Below, piece after piece: positions 39,892-52,774 of a stretch of 64,000 nucleotides of DNA. The first letter of the stretch is position 1. Every line of letters starts with the position of its first letter. The notes beneath the pieces are model-generated. The model was not told the origin of the DNA. It made no database searches and saw only the letters and a program-made list of their open reading frames with translations. The position numbers were made by a program, and so were the translations under genes. The stretch covers positions 1,178,001-1,242,000 of the forward strand of contig JAIUPT010000028.1 of NCBI GenBank assembly GCA_022315425.1, in the 5' to 3' direction. This DNA is from Pseudevernia furfuracea. Taxonomy: Eukaryota; Ascomycota; Lecanoromycetes; Lecanorales; Parmeliaceae.

Positions 39892-42339
39892 ATGGCTGAT
39901 GATGGCATGTTGATGAACTTCTCGATTGGAGAGGACTCGATAGAAACAAAAGCTGTCTTCAAAGGCGGCCGCTGGAGAGACAGACTGCAAGCAAAGAAAA
40001 GCTCCCAGCGCCGGAGGGAGAAAAACCAAGCCAACGGGGCACTCACAGGAAGCAATGCCGTCCCCACGAAGACAAGAGAGACCAATATAGCTGAAGAAAT
40101 CTCAAGGCCTGCTAAGAGACAAAAGATCAATGGTGCACCAAGTGCTCACTCTAGAAACGGTCACGCCAATTCGAAACCGCATGAAGTAGTCTCCTCCCTC
40201 TTCACCTACAACCCGTCCACCAAATCGTCAGCACTGAAAAAAACACAAACGGAAGATGCTCCTGATCCGTTGCCCTCCAATGCCCCCCTCGATGCCAGCC
40301 TCTCCACTTTTACGTCTCTTGGGCTCTCCCCATTCCTCTCCACCCACCTAATTCAAAATCTCAATCTCACCGCACCAACTGCAATTCAGAAAGCAACCAT
40401 AACGCAGCTACTCCGTGAAGACAGTGATGCGTTTGTACAAGCCGAGACAGGGTCTGGGAAGACGCTGGCATACCTTCTTCCAATTTTACAGCGCATAATG
40501 GCCCTTTCCAGTGCCCCACCGTTCACCCCAACTGAAGACACAGATTCAGTGGAGAAGGAAAGGAAAGATGAGAAGAAGATCAACCGCACATCCGGTCTCT
40601 TCGCCCTCATCCTCGCCCCGACCCGTGAACTCACGCACCAGATCTCCACCGTCCTCACCCGCCTCTTGCGTCCCATGCCTTGGCTCGTCGCTGGCACTGT
40701 CACAGGTGGCGCCGTCAAGAACCACGAAAAGGCGCGATTACGAAAAGGTCTCAACATACTTGTTGCGACTCCTGGTAGACTGGTGGATCATTTGGATAAC
40801 ACAGAGGTCCTGGATGTAGGAAATGTGCGGTGGCTGGTGCTGGACGAGGGGGATCGACTCATGGAATTGGGATTCGAGGAGGACATCAAAGGCATTGTAC
40901 AAAAATTGGAGAAGCGGAAGGACGAGAAAAGAGGGGAATGGCGATTAAGAAAACAGGTGGAGGGACTACCGGAGAAGAGGACCACGGTTATGTGCAGTGC
41001 GACAATGAAGATGGGGGTGCAAAAATTGGGGGAGATAAGCTTGAAGGATGCGGTGCATATCAAGGCTGATCCTGGGCTCTCCACCAATTCAGAGAGCGCT
41101 ACGAGCAGCAAGCAAGGGGACAAACAGACATCCTTCCTAGCGCCGGCGCAGCTGAAGCAGTCATATATTGTGGTACCTCCAAAGCAACGCCTTGTCACCC
41201 TCGCCGCGCTACTCAAGCGGACTTTTGCAAGGAAAGGTTCAGTCATGAAAGCAATAGTCTTTCTATCGTGCGCCGACAGCGTGGATTTCCATTTCCAGGC
41301 TTTCTCGCGAAAAGAAGCCCAGCCGCCAAAGGAAACTACATCTTCTGACCGAAACACCAAGAGTAACGAAAACCGCGAAAAACCCGGGACTCAGGCCGCT
41401 TCGACCCCAACGGAGATGTCAGAAACAAGTCGAAAAAGTGAGAGACCAGAATTGCCCACGGTCGCGCCAGCGTCCAGCCTGGCTTCACCTTCCAATCCAG
41501 GCCTAACGCTCTACGAACTCCATGGCTCGCTTGCACAACCGCTCCGTACGGCCACCCTGCAGTCATTTACGCGTTCGTCCAGTCCCTGCATCCTCCTCTG
41601 CACAGATGTTGCATCCCGAGGTCTTGATCTGCCCAATATCGACCTGGTGATTGAATACGACCCGCCCTTTTCCGCAGACGATCATCTGCATCGCGTGGGG
41701 CGAACCGCAAGGGCCGGTAAAGAGGGCAGAGCGTGTTGTTTCTTGATGCCGGGGCCGGAAGAAGGCTATGTTGGAGTGCTGAAGGAATGCGCAGGTGAAA
41801 GCGTCATCAAAGGAGAAGGGGCGGAAGACGTCTTGCGCAAGGGGTTTGGAAGGCAGATGACAAGCGGCCAAAACAAAACGGACGGTACCGCCGCCGGTGG
41901 GGGGAAATGGGACGATGAAGCGACAGAGTGGCAGCTCGAGCTTGAGCGCTGGGTCATTGAGGACAAGCGGGCGGGCGAGATGGCGCGGAAGGCGTATGTG
42001 AGTCATGTTAGGGCGTACGCCACGCATGTTGCCAAGGAGAGGGGCATGTTCGATGTGAAGGGCTTGCATTTGGGACACCTAGCGAAAGCGTTTGCACTGA
42101 GGGAGAGGCCGGGGAAAATGGGCCGCGGAAATACGGCCGGAGGCGGAAAATCAACGAAACGGGACCATGGGGAGAAGAGGAGACTCGTCAGCGGTGGCGG
42201 TGACCATTCAACCAGAGAAAAGAGGCCGGGACAGGAACTTCTGGACCTGCCTCCCAGCGATGGGCGGGACGCGGCGAAGAAGATGCGGTCGAAGATGAAA
42301 GAGCACATGGCGGGCGCTAGCGAGTTCAACATTGGCTGA
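39892..42339 (+). CDS. DBP7: DEAD-box RNA helicase DBP7
   Basis: Single exon, 815 aa from the ATG at 39892 (MADDGMLMNFSIG, the usual DBP7 start; the frame extends upstream but without an ATG). DBP7 acts in nucleolar 60S ribosome assembly. Motifs in order: Q motif around APTAIQKATI, motif I AETGSGKTLAYLLP, Ia PTRELTHQ, motif II VLDEGDRLMELGFEEDI (DEGD in place of DEAD, as in the DBP7 group), motif III CSATM, and in the C-terminal lobe CTDVASRGLDLPN and HRVGRTARAGKEG. A lysine-rich N-terminus and a basic tail fit nucleolar targeting. Between the lobes lies an unusually long linker rich in K, S, T and E. Convergent with ASA1, whose stop is only 24 bp away. Confidence 0.95.
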   Translation: MADDGMLMNFSIGEDSIETKAVFKGGRWRDRLQAKKSSQRRREKNQANGALTGSNAVPTKTRETNIAEEISRPAKRQKINGAPSAHSRNGHANSKPHEVVSSLFTYNPSTKSSALKKTQTEDAPDPLPSNAPLDASLSTFTSLGLSPFLSTHLIQNLNLTAPTAIQKATITQLLREDSDAFVQAETGSGKTLAYLLPILQRIMALSSAPPFTPTEDTDSVEKERKDEKKINRTSGLFALILAPTRELTHQISTVLTRLLRPMPWLVAGTVTGGAVKNHEKARLRKGLNILVATPGRLVDHLDNTEVLDVGNVRWLVLDEGDRLMELGFEEDIKGIVQKLEKRKDEKRGEWRLRKQVEGLPEKRTTVMCSATMKMGVQKLGEISLKDAVHIKADPGLSTNSESATSSKQGDKQTSFLAPAQLKQSYIVVPPKQRLVTLAALLKRTFARKGSVMKAIVFLSCADSVDFHFQAFSRKEAQPPKETTSSDRNTKSNENREKPGTQAASTPTEMSETSRKSERPELPTVAPASSLASPSNPGLTLYELHGSLAQPLRTATLQSFTRSSSPCILLCTDVASRGLDLPNIDLVIEYDPPFSADDHLHRVGRTARAGKEGRACCFLMPGPEEGYVGVLKECAGESVIKGEGAEDVLRKGFGRQMTSGQNKTDGTAAGGGKWDDEATEWQLELERWVIEDKRAGEMARKAYVSHVRAYATHVAKERGMFDVKGLHLGHLAKAFALRERPGKMGRGNTAGGGKSTKRDHGEKRRLVSGGGDHSTREKRPGQELLDLPPSDGRDAAKKMRSKMKEHMAGASEFNIG

Positions 42340-42363
42340 TGCAGCACACCCCGGAATTGGCTT

Positions 42364-43854
42364 TCAATAGATATCCCACAACGAAACCTTTCCATCCTTG
42401 GCGCCTGTTACAAGCCAATGCGTGCCCTGCGCTTTTCGATCTCTCCGCTGCTGTACAGTGCTAACAACCAAACTTTGATCCTTTGACGCCGCTCCATCAC
42501 TATCACCATCACCATCACCACCATCATCGTCATCGTCATCATCATCCGCATCATCGCGACCGGCAGCTGGCTCCACGGCCGCAAAAGCCGTCGCATAGCA
42601 GCCCACCTTGTGCCATTTCAGCACCGCGAGTTCCTTCATCGTTTTGCCGGAGTAGACCCTCGTGTGAGCGTCCCAGCCGGCGGTCGTGAAGATCTTGCCG
42701 TCGGAGCGGTACTGCAGGCCTTGTTGGCCCGAGTGCTTGGTCTGGATCACTTTGAGCGGCTTCGGCTCCGTGTTCCAGATGTTTTTACCCAGGGGCAAGG
42801 GGTGTTTGGCCAAGACTGCGTCGGCGGCGGAGGTGATGTAGTGGTCTTTGGACGGGGCGATGGTCAGGGAGAGGACTGGGGTGGGTCAGAGGGGGTTTTC
42901 ATTTGGGCGCGGGGGGGGGGGGGTTGGGGAGAAAGGGGGGTTCGGAAGAGAAGGTGGGCGAGTAGGAGGTGGGCTGACCTGGTTGGGTGTGAGGGTTTGC
43001 GGAGTAAAGCTTTTGAAAAGGAGCGCCTGGGTCATTCTGCACAAACACCATTGTGTGGCCGCTTTCGTAGCCGGCGGCTACTTGAATTCGCGTGGACTCG
43101 GCTAGGATGTTCAGGGCCATGACCATACCTGATGACTTTTTAGTAACCGAAGATTCTAGTTTTTCTTCGACGTACCGGTTGTGATGAATCTGTCTGCATT
43201 TATACCAGCAGCGCGGTGCTCGGAAGGAAGCTGGTATATGTCAATCTGAAGTTTAGATCAGCATGAGACAGTGACGTTGGCGACGAATGGGCTTCGTACG
43301 CCACCAGAATCCACAGTGTTTGGTACGGCAATCAGAATCGGGCATGGGACGTCTTTTGCTTGCAAGGCCTTGACAGAAGACAGGACTTGCGGCATTCCGT
43401 CACGGCACATTGCAAAAGCACAAAAATTCAAAGTGTTGACGGGGAGGGCATGCAACAGCCACGGCTGCTTCCTCGGGGTGAGAACGGCTTCAACTGGAAG
43501 CGTTTTGTCCATAGCGGACTCGTCTGCGAGACTGAGCTGCCATACGAGTAGCTTGTTGTCTCTGCCATGACTACAGCCTTTCGAGTTAGCCTGCACGTGA
43601 AATCCTTCTTGAATATGCACGCACGTAATGATCCTATCTGAGCTCCATGATCCTACGCTTAGGATAGCCTGATCATGGGCCTGCCATACGGCCACGGGTC
43701 TTTTGGAAGCTATATTCCACGAAACGACCCAACCCTCGGCATCGGCTGTTAAAAGTCTGGTATTGCCATGTGTGAAGTGTAGTGCGTGAATCTGAGCAGA
43801 GTGGCCTCGGAGGATGAAAGCTGGCTGTGCGGGAGGGAGCAACTCGGTGGTCAT
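42364..43854 (-). CDS. ASA1: ASTRA-associated WD40 protein ASA1
   Basis: Five exons (43854-43625, 43570-43300, 43245-43176, 43128-42979, 42875-42364) give 410 aa. WD40 repeats are visible: FILRGHSAQIHALHFTHGNT with WVVSWNI, HGRDNKLLVWQL after splicing, a GYESGHTMVF region, TTAGWDAHTRVYSG and VTGAKDGKVSLWDIY at the end. IYQLPSEHRA and GMVMALNIL identify ASA1, a component of the ASTRA chromatin-modification/assembly complex. An acidic Asp-rich loop (about residues 360-385) is encoded by a CAT/ATC-type microsatellite and is probably variable. Two of the introns are 54 nt long and keep the frame open even if retained. Confidence 0.9.
42491..42552. repeat. Trinucleotide microsatellite inside ASA1
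   Basis: CATCAC/CATCAT repeats on the plus strand; on the coding strand they encode the Asp/Gly-rich loop of ASA1. Length polymorphism is likely. Confidence 0.7.
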
Positions 43855-45828
43855 GTTGAGTAGGTGATAGATAGACTTGTAGAAAAGAAGAGGTGCCTAG
43901 TGCAGGAAGCGTTCATATATCATGAAAGAAGACAGCGGCAGGTATCTCTGCAGAGAGGGGACAGCTCGGTACTCGGACAGAAATCCAAAAAACTAAAAGA
44001 GCTAAGAGTTGCAGTCTTGGGATTGTGCGGTTCGGCACCCATGAAGTCTGGCAGTTGTTGGGCCCAGGTAGGTAAGGCGGGAGAAATGACAGGTGTTTGC
44101 GCAGGGAGGAAACGTGGTTTTGTAGGGCTTGGCGGGCAAGAAGCGGTAGAGATAAGTGAAGCAGAAGAGGTTAAAGAGAGAAGTTGCAGCCAGTGTGAAA
44201 GTGGGAGCAGAAGATACCGAGGGTATAATGGCATACACATCTTTGACCGTGTTACAAAAACGGACTTTGACCTTTGACCTCGGCAGAAAAGCGAGGCTTG
44301 TCGTTGTGGCACCAATGACATTGTGGGTTGGTAGGTTAGGCCTCGGAGCGGCAATGCGAAGATCCTACTTTACTAGAACGATTGACGAATGGCGCGCGAT
44401 TCATGTCTTGGGGGCGGCATGGACAAGATTGATTATATTATTGAGGAACGAGGAATGAGGAAACAGGATTGGCACTAATCAGGTAAATGTGTCGATATTC
44501 AGAATCTTATAATTTTTTTTATTTTTTATCGCAGTAGGGTAGGAGTGAGGGAAAGCCGAGAGATTTGAATGGTGCAGTAGAGGCATTCTGCCCTACCAAT
44601 CAATCTGCTGGACCAGGTTCAGTGCCGGAAAAAAAGGAAAAAAGTCTAGAACCGCCGCTGACGTCTTGTCGACCTCTTCGGTGACCATTGAACAGTGTAT
44701 TTTTCAGAATAAGGCCGAGGGGAGAAAGGAGAAATATTCATCTCCTTTCTTACATCTCTTGGTGTTTTTTTTCCCCCTCAAATCGATTGAAGATTGAAGG
44801 TTTGAAGCTTCTCGAATCTGTGTATGATTATATCATTACTTCATTATTATATTATTGGTCGGAACCCGGGAGCATGGAGAGGTTTTGTGTGATGGTGTGA
44901 AGGACCCTGCTAAAACCAATGTTTAAGCTTTGCCTCGTGTGAGTGTTCTCCGGCCCCAATCGCGACAGGTAAAAGACAGCAAATGACAGCCAAAGTGACT
45001 ACATAGTACATACATACTACCAAACCGTAAACCGATCTTGAGCCCCTCGGAAAATCCAAAGACAAAACAAACCGATGAAGCCGAAGAAACCGCCCGTCAC
45101 ATCCCAGCATCCCAGCATCCCAGCATCTCAACGCTTGCGCCCATCACACAAACAACCCCTGTCAAAAAGTCTTGAAAGTCTTAAAAGTCGTAAAAAAGTC
45201 TGACCCCTACCAGGCCCAGATCCTGATCGCTCTTCTCAACTGGAAGTTCGGGACGAGTCCGCAAGCCAAATTTTAAAAACTGAGGGCGATCTTCGGCAAC
45301 ACCTCCCCCATTTCCTTCCCCCACTGCAACTCTGTCACTACTACATGCTCATACTACTACATACAACCCTCCCTTCTCCAACAAACCTCACCCGAGACAT
45401 TATCAAAACACATCAATTGCTATTGGAGCGGAGAGATCCCATTGCGCACTCGACGCTGCGTCCAAACACTGAGTGAATGTGCCAATAACAATCACCGCAA
45501 ACTCAATTCTCCCAATAGCATTCTCGGAGAACCCATCGGCAACGACCTCGCGCCAGAACGCCCGTACTTGATTCCTTATTCTCCAAGGCCCTTCCTTCTG
45601 GACCGGTCCTTTACTCCTCTCCTACCTCAATAACCTCTCACCCTACCGCATACAAAGTCTGCGTGCTGCTACACTTTTCCCTCAATCCTCACGCCTTTGG
45701 AGACGAATCCGCAATCATACCGCTCCCGAATAACGCGTCAAGACCATAAGCCGTACTGAAGTGAGCCTTTTCTGGCTTGCGCAGCCAGGGCTGCTCAGGC
45801 CTGAGGTCATAGTACGCAGCACGATCTA
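43855..45828. other. Long intergenic region upstream of a Zn2Cys6 regulator
   Basis: Almost 2 kb between the divergent ASA1 and the regulator at 45829. It shows a tandem TTTGACC pair near 44269, several AT-rich runs, ATCCCAGC repeated three times near 45105-45127, and a CT-rich stretch toward the gene. The long, pyrimidine-rich upstream region would fit an extended 5' UTR, but I see no coding exon. Confidence 0.45.
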
Positions 45829-47954
45829 ATGGCCAGCAAGAGTGTGCCGTCGACAGTGCCGGCAGATGTTGCAGCGGCGGCCGCCGCTGCTGCAGCGAAG
45901 CCGAAGAGGGTACGCACCGGCTGTTTGACTTGCAGAGAACGACATCTCAAATGCGATGAAGGGATTCCTGACTGCCAAAATTGCAAAAAATCGAACAGAG
46001 AATGCAAACGAGGAGTTCGCTTAAATTTCATCGATACCACCATCAAGAATCCGCCAGTTACTCCTCCGACCGAAGAATGGGACGTAATATTTCAAGACGA
46101 GTCGCGAGAGATTGCGTCAGAATACCGAGGGGGTCTCAGTCGTTATGCCGCGATAGAGATAGAGGCTGAAGGAGATGTGGTACCCAAGGAGGAATCGACG
46201 TTCGATTTCGCCGATTCAATGGTACAAGCTCCTGTGCTTGCCCATCAGCATTTGCCTGCTCAACAAATCGCACCGGGGGGAGTCGAGACGTATGCAGCGT
46301 CGATGCAGCCAATGCAAGATCAGGGTCGAGATCAGCATCAAAGACATGGCTCTACCAATTCGGACTCGACCTTTTCTAGTCACACAATCGGTGCCACCTC
46401 TGTATCCTCGTACAACAATACTAAGCAGACGTTGACTCCACCAAGCGAAACGAGGGAAGTTTTGACGGATCCGGAGGAGCTTCTGTTCATGCAAGTCTTC
46501 GTTGAAGAAGTTGGTATATGGATGGATAGCATGGATCCTTACAAGCATGTAAGCGAATATCCTCTGGCGCGCCGAGGAACAATTTGACTGATCGTCCAGT
46601 TCTCCCGACTCTTACCCTTCGATTCCTTGAGTGAACCGATGTTGTTGAACGCTTTCCTCGCTTGTGGAGCTCGCCATCTAGTTCTGGTGAACCCAGCATA
46701 TCAGGAAGACAAGGCTCTGCATTACTACGATTCCGCAACCCGATTACTGCTCCGGCAATTGCAAAATCCATACCGGGATACTGTCATCTGCGCAACGACG
46801 GCGGTGATCCTGAATGTTTACGAGATTATGTGCGAGAAACCCCTTCAAAGGATGAATCACATTGCTGGCGCTCGTGCCCTGATCAAAGAATGCGGCTGGA
46901 ACGCTACCTCAGTCGGAGTCGGAGCCGCGTGCTTTTGGCTAAACGTTGGTATGGAGTTGCTCAGCTGTCTTCATTTCAATTGGCAGGTAGCGTGGAACCC
47001 GAACGACTGGGGTCTTGACATGGATTTCTCTGGACCTACAGGGCCTGGACGCGAAGAGATCTGGACATACCGCATATTGTGGATATTGGGTAAGGTAGCA
47101 AATTTCCGTGCGCTCATGACACCGCGGTCCTCGGACCCACCGCAAGACCATATGCGGATGCAGAATCTGTACGAAGAATGGAAGATATTGAAGGATTGGT
47201 GTGATGCTTGGAATGATAGTGTCCCTCGCACAATGCAACCGCTGGGTCGTTCGCACCCGTTTCAGCAAACCTCGAAGTCACTGTTTCCTGAAGTCTGGTG
47301 AGTATCGATATACTCAGATGACTCATAAGTATGCACTGACAGTATAGGTTAATCAAACGAGCCACGGTCATTGCTCGAATGTTCTATCACACAGCGCTCA
47401 TCTGTCTGGCACAAACAAACCCCATGATATCTGTAAGCCAACAAGAAGTGCAAGATATGCAGGAAATGCAAATGCAGAATGCCCGCACGCTTTGCGGCAT
47501 AATAGCCCATGTCAAGGATAGGTACCATTCCCACCATGTAGACCTACCTCTCCACATCTTGTTAATTGCTATTAGGGGCGTTGCAAGTGTAGCACTTCGT
47601 TCCATTCATCACGCTGGTGAATGCCTTATCTCTCGGCCCGAGCAAGAAGAGGTTCTTACGATTGTCAACAAGATCCATAAAGAGACTGGCTGGGGCATTA
47701 ATTTCGTTATTGACGGGCTGATCAAGAAATGGGGTTGGAATGACCAGGATAACCTCCAGCAGTCACTGAGCTACGGATACCAGCAGCAGGCAAATGCGAC
47801 ATCATTACCTCCTGCACCACCGAAGTCGATACCAAGCGGTATCCCAAATCCCATGTATGCCAGGGCAGACTTTGGCCAGCCGATCCATCCTTATCAAAAC
47901 TACTACGTTGCACCTCAACACCACCCAGGAGGGCAGAGTTTCAACCACTTCTAA
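45829..47954 (+). CDS. Zn2Cys6 transcriptional regulator (OefC/Moc3-like)
   Basis: Three exons, 45829-46548, 46600-47297 and 47348-47954, give 674 aa. After an alanine-rich start (VAAAAAAAAAKPKR) comes the binuclear cluster: GCLTCRERHLKCDEGIPDC and CKKSNRECKRG, six cysteines in the standard pattern. The following RLNFIDTTIKNPP is characteristic of a conserved fungal regulator group that, from memory, includes Aspergillus OefC and fission yeast Moc3. The middle region is Gln- and Ser-rich; the C-terminal half is the helical fungal-specific domain (LLNAFLACGARHL, LQRMNHIAGARALIKECGW, CFWLNVGMELL). Targets cannot be told from sequence; relatives affect development or stress responses. Complete gene. 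Confidence 0.88.
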
Positions 47955-48906
47955 TCCTTAGCAACATTTGAGACATCTCCCAATAGTTCTCAGCAATCGG
48001 CTTCTGTCGATGTTGCAATAATCTTTTCATTATTATGTGTGCTATAGATGATATAAGCGAGGCGTTCTCATGGATGCAAGGAAGAAAAGCCAACGGGCTT
48101 GCCGGCAGATGGGCTGAGCTTGGGGCGGGCATGGTCCCACATGGATGCTACGGCTATGTCTGTATTCTAATGTAACGATACCAAAGAAGAGATGAAGAGC
48201 TTTTACACTTAGTATTCACTGCTTTCTTCGGTCTGGCAAACAGTTCATCTCTGTCTGTGCCTGCTTGCAAGCCAAAACCCAAGCACCTATCAATCTGTGT
48301 GATGAATTAATTGATTGAGCGACCAAACACTGACCTGGAATGCAGATAAATAATGATCCATGTCAGGTGCTTGTAGTAACAATGTGTACATAAGAGTTTT
48401 TTGGTCTTACTGCCATCTCAAAGATGTAGAACATTTTGTGTTTGTTCTTGGGTTACTCGCTTCCCCACTGCGGGTTGCCTAACAACAGCCTCAGTGCCGA
48501 TCATGAAACATGGTAATTTTCGTAACCACTTGTGCATCTGTCAAATTGGACCACTGTCTTGCTACGTGGAAATTTCTTGGACCTTTGTTGTTCTTTTTAC
48601 ATACAAGGGCTGGCTGATGTTACTGTGGCAATTTGCATAAGGTAGTAGCGCGCCACTACACTGCATCTGACCCTTCACTCCAAGACTACGGCAATTACTC
48701 TCCGAGGTGTGCTCGGAACAGGGAAGAAGCACAAGACTTACATCGCGATCTCTTGTCTACAGACATCCTCCATAAGACCGTTCACACCGAGGATTTCTTT
48801 ATTTCGGTCTGGTTCGAGCATCAACAGGATCTTCAAGGCTACATCCTCCTCGATCGCCTGCTTTGGTATCTATCCTTTCCGCCTGTGAGGAGAGGAAGAA
48901 GTCAAG
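47955..48906. other. Intergenic region upstream of PKC1
   Basis: 952 bp. Probably the 3' flank of the regulator and the promoter and 5' leader of PKC1; no coding feature recognised. Confidence 0.4.
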
Positions 48907-51900
48907 ATGAACGACGATGAACTTATCAATCAGGTATACCGGAAGATTGAGAGGGAGAAGGTGCTTATCAACGCCGCGAATAATATGCGCCAATCCTCAA
49001 ATCCACAAGTGCAGCAGAGCTTGGATTCACAAATCAGAGAGTCACGAAAAGGGATAGACTACCTTGAAGAAAGGATGCGAGAACTACAGATGCGGAGGAT
49101 GGAGGCAATGGGGTCGGGGAGTAATAGCGGGCCTCAACCTCCAGCACATGGGGGCTTATCACCCCAGCAAAGAGGAGCGCGGAACGCACAGCGGTCAGGC
49201 GGACCAACACCTCCACCCAGGGATGGAGGAGCAGGTTTTGTTCAAGACTCGGGTGACTATGGGGATCCGGGTAATGGAGGATACATGAACGACCTCAGCG
49301 GAGGCCATGGCATGATGCCTCCGCGAGCCCCATTTGGTCCTCCTGGTCCGGGGTCTACAATGCCCAAAACGAGGCCGAACTATACAAAACTTGGTGGGCG
49401 GAAGAAATTTCACTACATCAATGATGTGGACTAACGAGCCTGTGCAGACCTAATCAAATACGACACTCCTTATCTAGGACCCCGGATACAGCTCATGCTC
49501 TCCCAGCTAGAGTTCAAACTGAGCGTTGAAAAACAATACAAGGATGGCGTGGAAAAAATGGTCAGGCTCTACCAAGATGAAGGGGACAGGAAGAGCAAAG
49601 CCGATGCCGAGGCCCGGCGAATAGAGAGTAACCAGAAGATCCAGCTTCTGAGGCAGGCTTTGAAGAGATACGAGGATTTGCACGTGGACATGGAAAGCAC
49701 AAACGATGCGCCAGATGGTTGGTCCTCCTCTGCGAGTTTCAAATCGTAGGCTTCCTAATAACATATATAGATGACAGCCTGAACTCCCCGAACATGCGGA
49801 AGCCTTTGACAGGTCTCCTCTCCATGACCGTACATGCAGTTAAGGATGTAGACCATATCGCCATTGGAAGGCTTGCTCGGAGTCCGGAGACGTTTGTCGT
49901 GCTGAAGGTTGAAGATACAGTCAAAGCGAGAACGAAGAGTACTAGGATCGATAGGTGGACCGACGAGGTGCACCAGGTTGACATTGACAAGGCCAATGAA
50001 ATTGAATTGACTGTGTACGACAAATCTGGAACTCACCCGACACCTATAGCCATGCTGTGGATTCGGATATCTGACATTGCGGAAGAGATGAGACGTAAAA
50101 AGATTGAAGCAGACCTAGGCGGCGGTTGGGCAACAGCGGACAGGATGGATAACCGAGGGATGCAAAACCGACAAGACTCTGCGTACTCATCCTCGCACCA
50201 ATCACAAGGCCGTGAACAGCGAGATTCTAGAGGCTCATCGGGACAGGCTTCTTACAACGCAGCCCAGCCTCCTTCAAACCCTGGAGACGTCGACGCATGG
50301 TTTGCACTGGAGCCGGTAGGAAGGATTCAGCTGACTTTGAGCTTCAGTGAGCCTCACTATCTCTAAGCTAACGTACTTGCAGAGATACTGATATATGGTA
50401 GCAAAACAACTCAAAGACCGAAGACCCTTCGACATTGGTCTTAATCGTAAAGGTGCCATCCGCCAGCGCAAAGAAGAGGTCCATGAACTTTACGGCCATA
50501 AATTTGTGCTCCAGCAGTTCTACAATATCATGCGTTGTGCTCTTTGCGGAGAGTTTTTGAAATACTCCGCCGGTATGCAATGCGAGGATTGCAAATATAC
50601 GTGCCACAAAAAATGTTACTCCAAGGTCGTCACCAAATGTATCAGCAAATCTAATGCGGAGACCGACCCCGATGAGGAGAAGCTCAATCATCGTATCCCA
50701 CACAGATTCGAGAACTTCTCCAACATGGGGGCCAATTGGTGCTGCCATTGCGGTTACATCCTGCCACTGGGTCGCAAAAATAAGAAATGCTCTGGTGAGT
50801 CGATTCCACTGCAGCTCTTTGTCTTATACAGAACTAACCCGTGCAAAGAATGCGCTCTCAGCTGCCATGCACAGTGCGCTCACCTTGTGCCTGACTTCTG
50901 CGGTATGTCAATGGAAGTAGCGAACCAGATCCTAGTGCTTTCCCGAGAAACCAAGAATTTGCAAGGGCAGCGACCCTCTAAACCCACAAATCTGAGCGAA
51001 AGGACCTTGAGGCCAAGCTCTGGACGCCCAACCCCTGCGCCTCAACCGTCTTATAGACCAACGCCAGTACCAGAGCAGCTCAGCACGCTGGCTACAGACC
51101 CCCGAAGATCACACGGTCAGGAAGAGCAGCCATATAGTCACCCTCCTCCCACTCAACAGCATGGAGGACCATCGGGCGCAGCTCAGAATGCTGCCAAGAA
51201 CGCAGCATATAGTGGCGAGGGCCTGCCACAGCAACGTCGGCCTCAGCAGCCTCCCCGCTCTGCGTCCCAGGCGGCCATTGATGCTGCTTCTAAGGTCATG
51301 GGTGTCAACAATAAGAGTAACAATAAGAGACTGTCGTCACCCCGATCTAACACAACCACTGACTTCAGCTCACTTTCAGGCATGCCCGGTGCAAGCTATC
51401 CATCTTTGGATGAAGGGCCACAGCAACCTCCACAAGCCACCTATAATCCCAACGACTATGCTGGCTACGGTGGTTACCCTTCGCAAGCGCCTCCTGCCTC
51501 TGTCGTTCAGTCTCCACAACAGCAACCCAATTACCAGGAGCCAACAAGAACACAGCAACAAAACCAGCAGGTCGTCAAGGCGCAACCTGCAGGCGAAGCG
51601 GCCCCTCAACAGGGTATGGGAAGGCGCATTGGGCTTGAACATTTCAACTTCCTTGCCGTGCTCGGGAAGGGTAATTTTGGCAAGGTTATGTTGGCAGAAG
51701 CAAAGGCTACGAAGAAACTTTATGCCATAAAAGTCCTCAAGAAAGAATTCATCATTGAGAATGATGAAGTGGAGAGCACGAAATCAGAGAAGAGAGTCTT
51801 CTTGATTGCAAACAAGGAACGCCATCCGTTCTTGCTAAGCCTTCATGCGTGCTTCCAGACCGAAACCCGGGTATATTTCGTTATGGAATACATCAGCGGT

Positions 51901-52774
51901 GGAGATCTCATGTTGCACATTCAACGTGGGCAGTTTGGAAGCAAGCGCGCACAGTTAGTGAAATGATTCCTGTGATCTACTTAATCAGTACTGACACCTT
52001 CAGGTTTTATGCGGCTGAGGTCTGCCTAGCTTTGAAATATTTCCACGAGAACGGAGTCATCTACCGCGATCTTAAACTCGACAATATAATGCTGACTCTG
52101 GATGGCCACATTAAGGTTGCTGATTACGGTCTCTGCAAAGAAGAGATGTGGTATGGGTCAAGCACAAGCACTTTCTGTGGCACACCAGAGTTCATGGCAC
52201 CAGAAGTGAGTCAATTTCCCATATTTGACGGTGGCATAAGCTAACCTGTCGCTAGATTCTGCTTGACAAAAAGTATGGACGGGCGGTCGATTGGTGGGCA
52301 TTTGGTGTCCTGATCTACCAAATGCTACTACAACAGTCCCCATTCCGAGGGGAAGACGAAGACGAGATTTACGATGCCATATTGGCGGATGAACCGTTAT
52401 ACCCGATTCACATGCCACGAGATTCAGTGTCGATCCTACAGAAACTGTTAATGCGAGAGCCAGACCTGCGGCTAGGGTCCGGTCCTACTGATGCTCAAGA
52501 AATCATGAGCCATGCATTTTTCAGAAACATAAATTGGGACGACATTCGGGACAAGAAAGTAGCGCCTCCCTTCCAACCACAGATCAAGAGTCCTACGGAT
52601 ACCAGCAACTTTGACTCGGAATTCACAAGCGTTACGCCTGTCCTTACGCCGGTCCAGTCTGGTAAGTTTGTCGATGTCCGTGGGGTTCGTAGTCTGAGCT
52701 AATGAGTTGCAGTCTTGACGCAAGCTATGCAAGAGGAATTCCGAGGCTTTTCATACTCAGCAGACTTCATATGA
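48907..52774 (+). CDS. PKC1: Protein kinase C (cell wall integrity kinase)
   Basis: Eight exons (48907-49393, 49448-49717, 49771-50346, 50402-50794, 50849-51953, 52004-52205, 52256-52661, 52713-52774) give 1166 aa, the usual length for fungal Pkc1. Domain order: HR1 repeats (VYRKIEREKVLINAANNMRQ; second after LIKYDTPYLGPRIQLM), C2 (GLLSMTVHAVKDVDHI), two C1 zinc fingers (HKFVLQQFYNIMRCALCGEF; HRFENFSNMGANWCCHCGY), a Gln/Pro-rich linker, then the kinase domain with GKGNFGKV, AIKVLKKE, YRDLKLDN, DYGLCKEEM and activation loop TFCGTPEF. The AGC-kinase tail includes the hydrophobic motif FRGFSY. Pkc1 is activated by Rho1 at the plasma membrane and drives the cell-wall MAPK cascade. Every splice keeps phase; the acceptor of exon 4 is the least certain. 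Confidence 0.96.

Noticed and set aside
46541..46587. End of the Zn2Cys6 regulator at the first stop after 46548
   Set aside because: A consensus donor follows AAG CAT and exons 2 and 3 continue in phase into the conserved helical domain.
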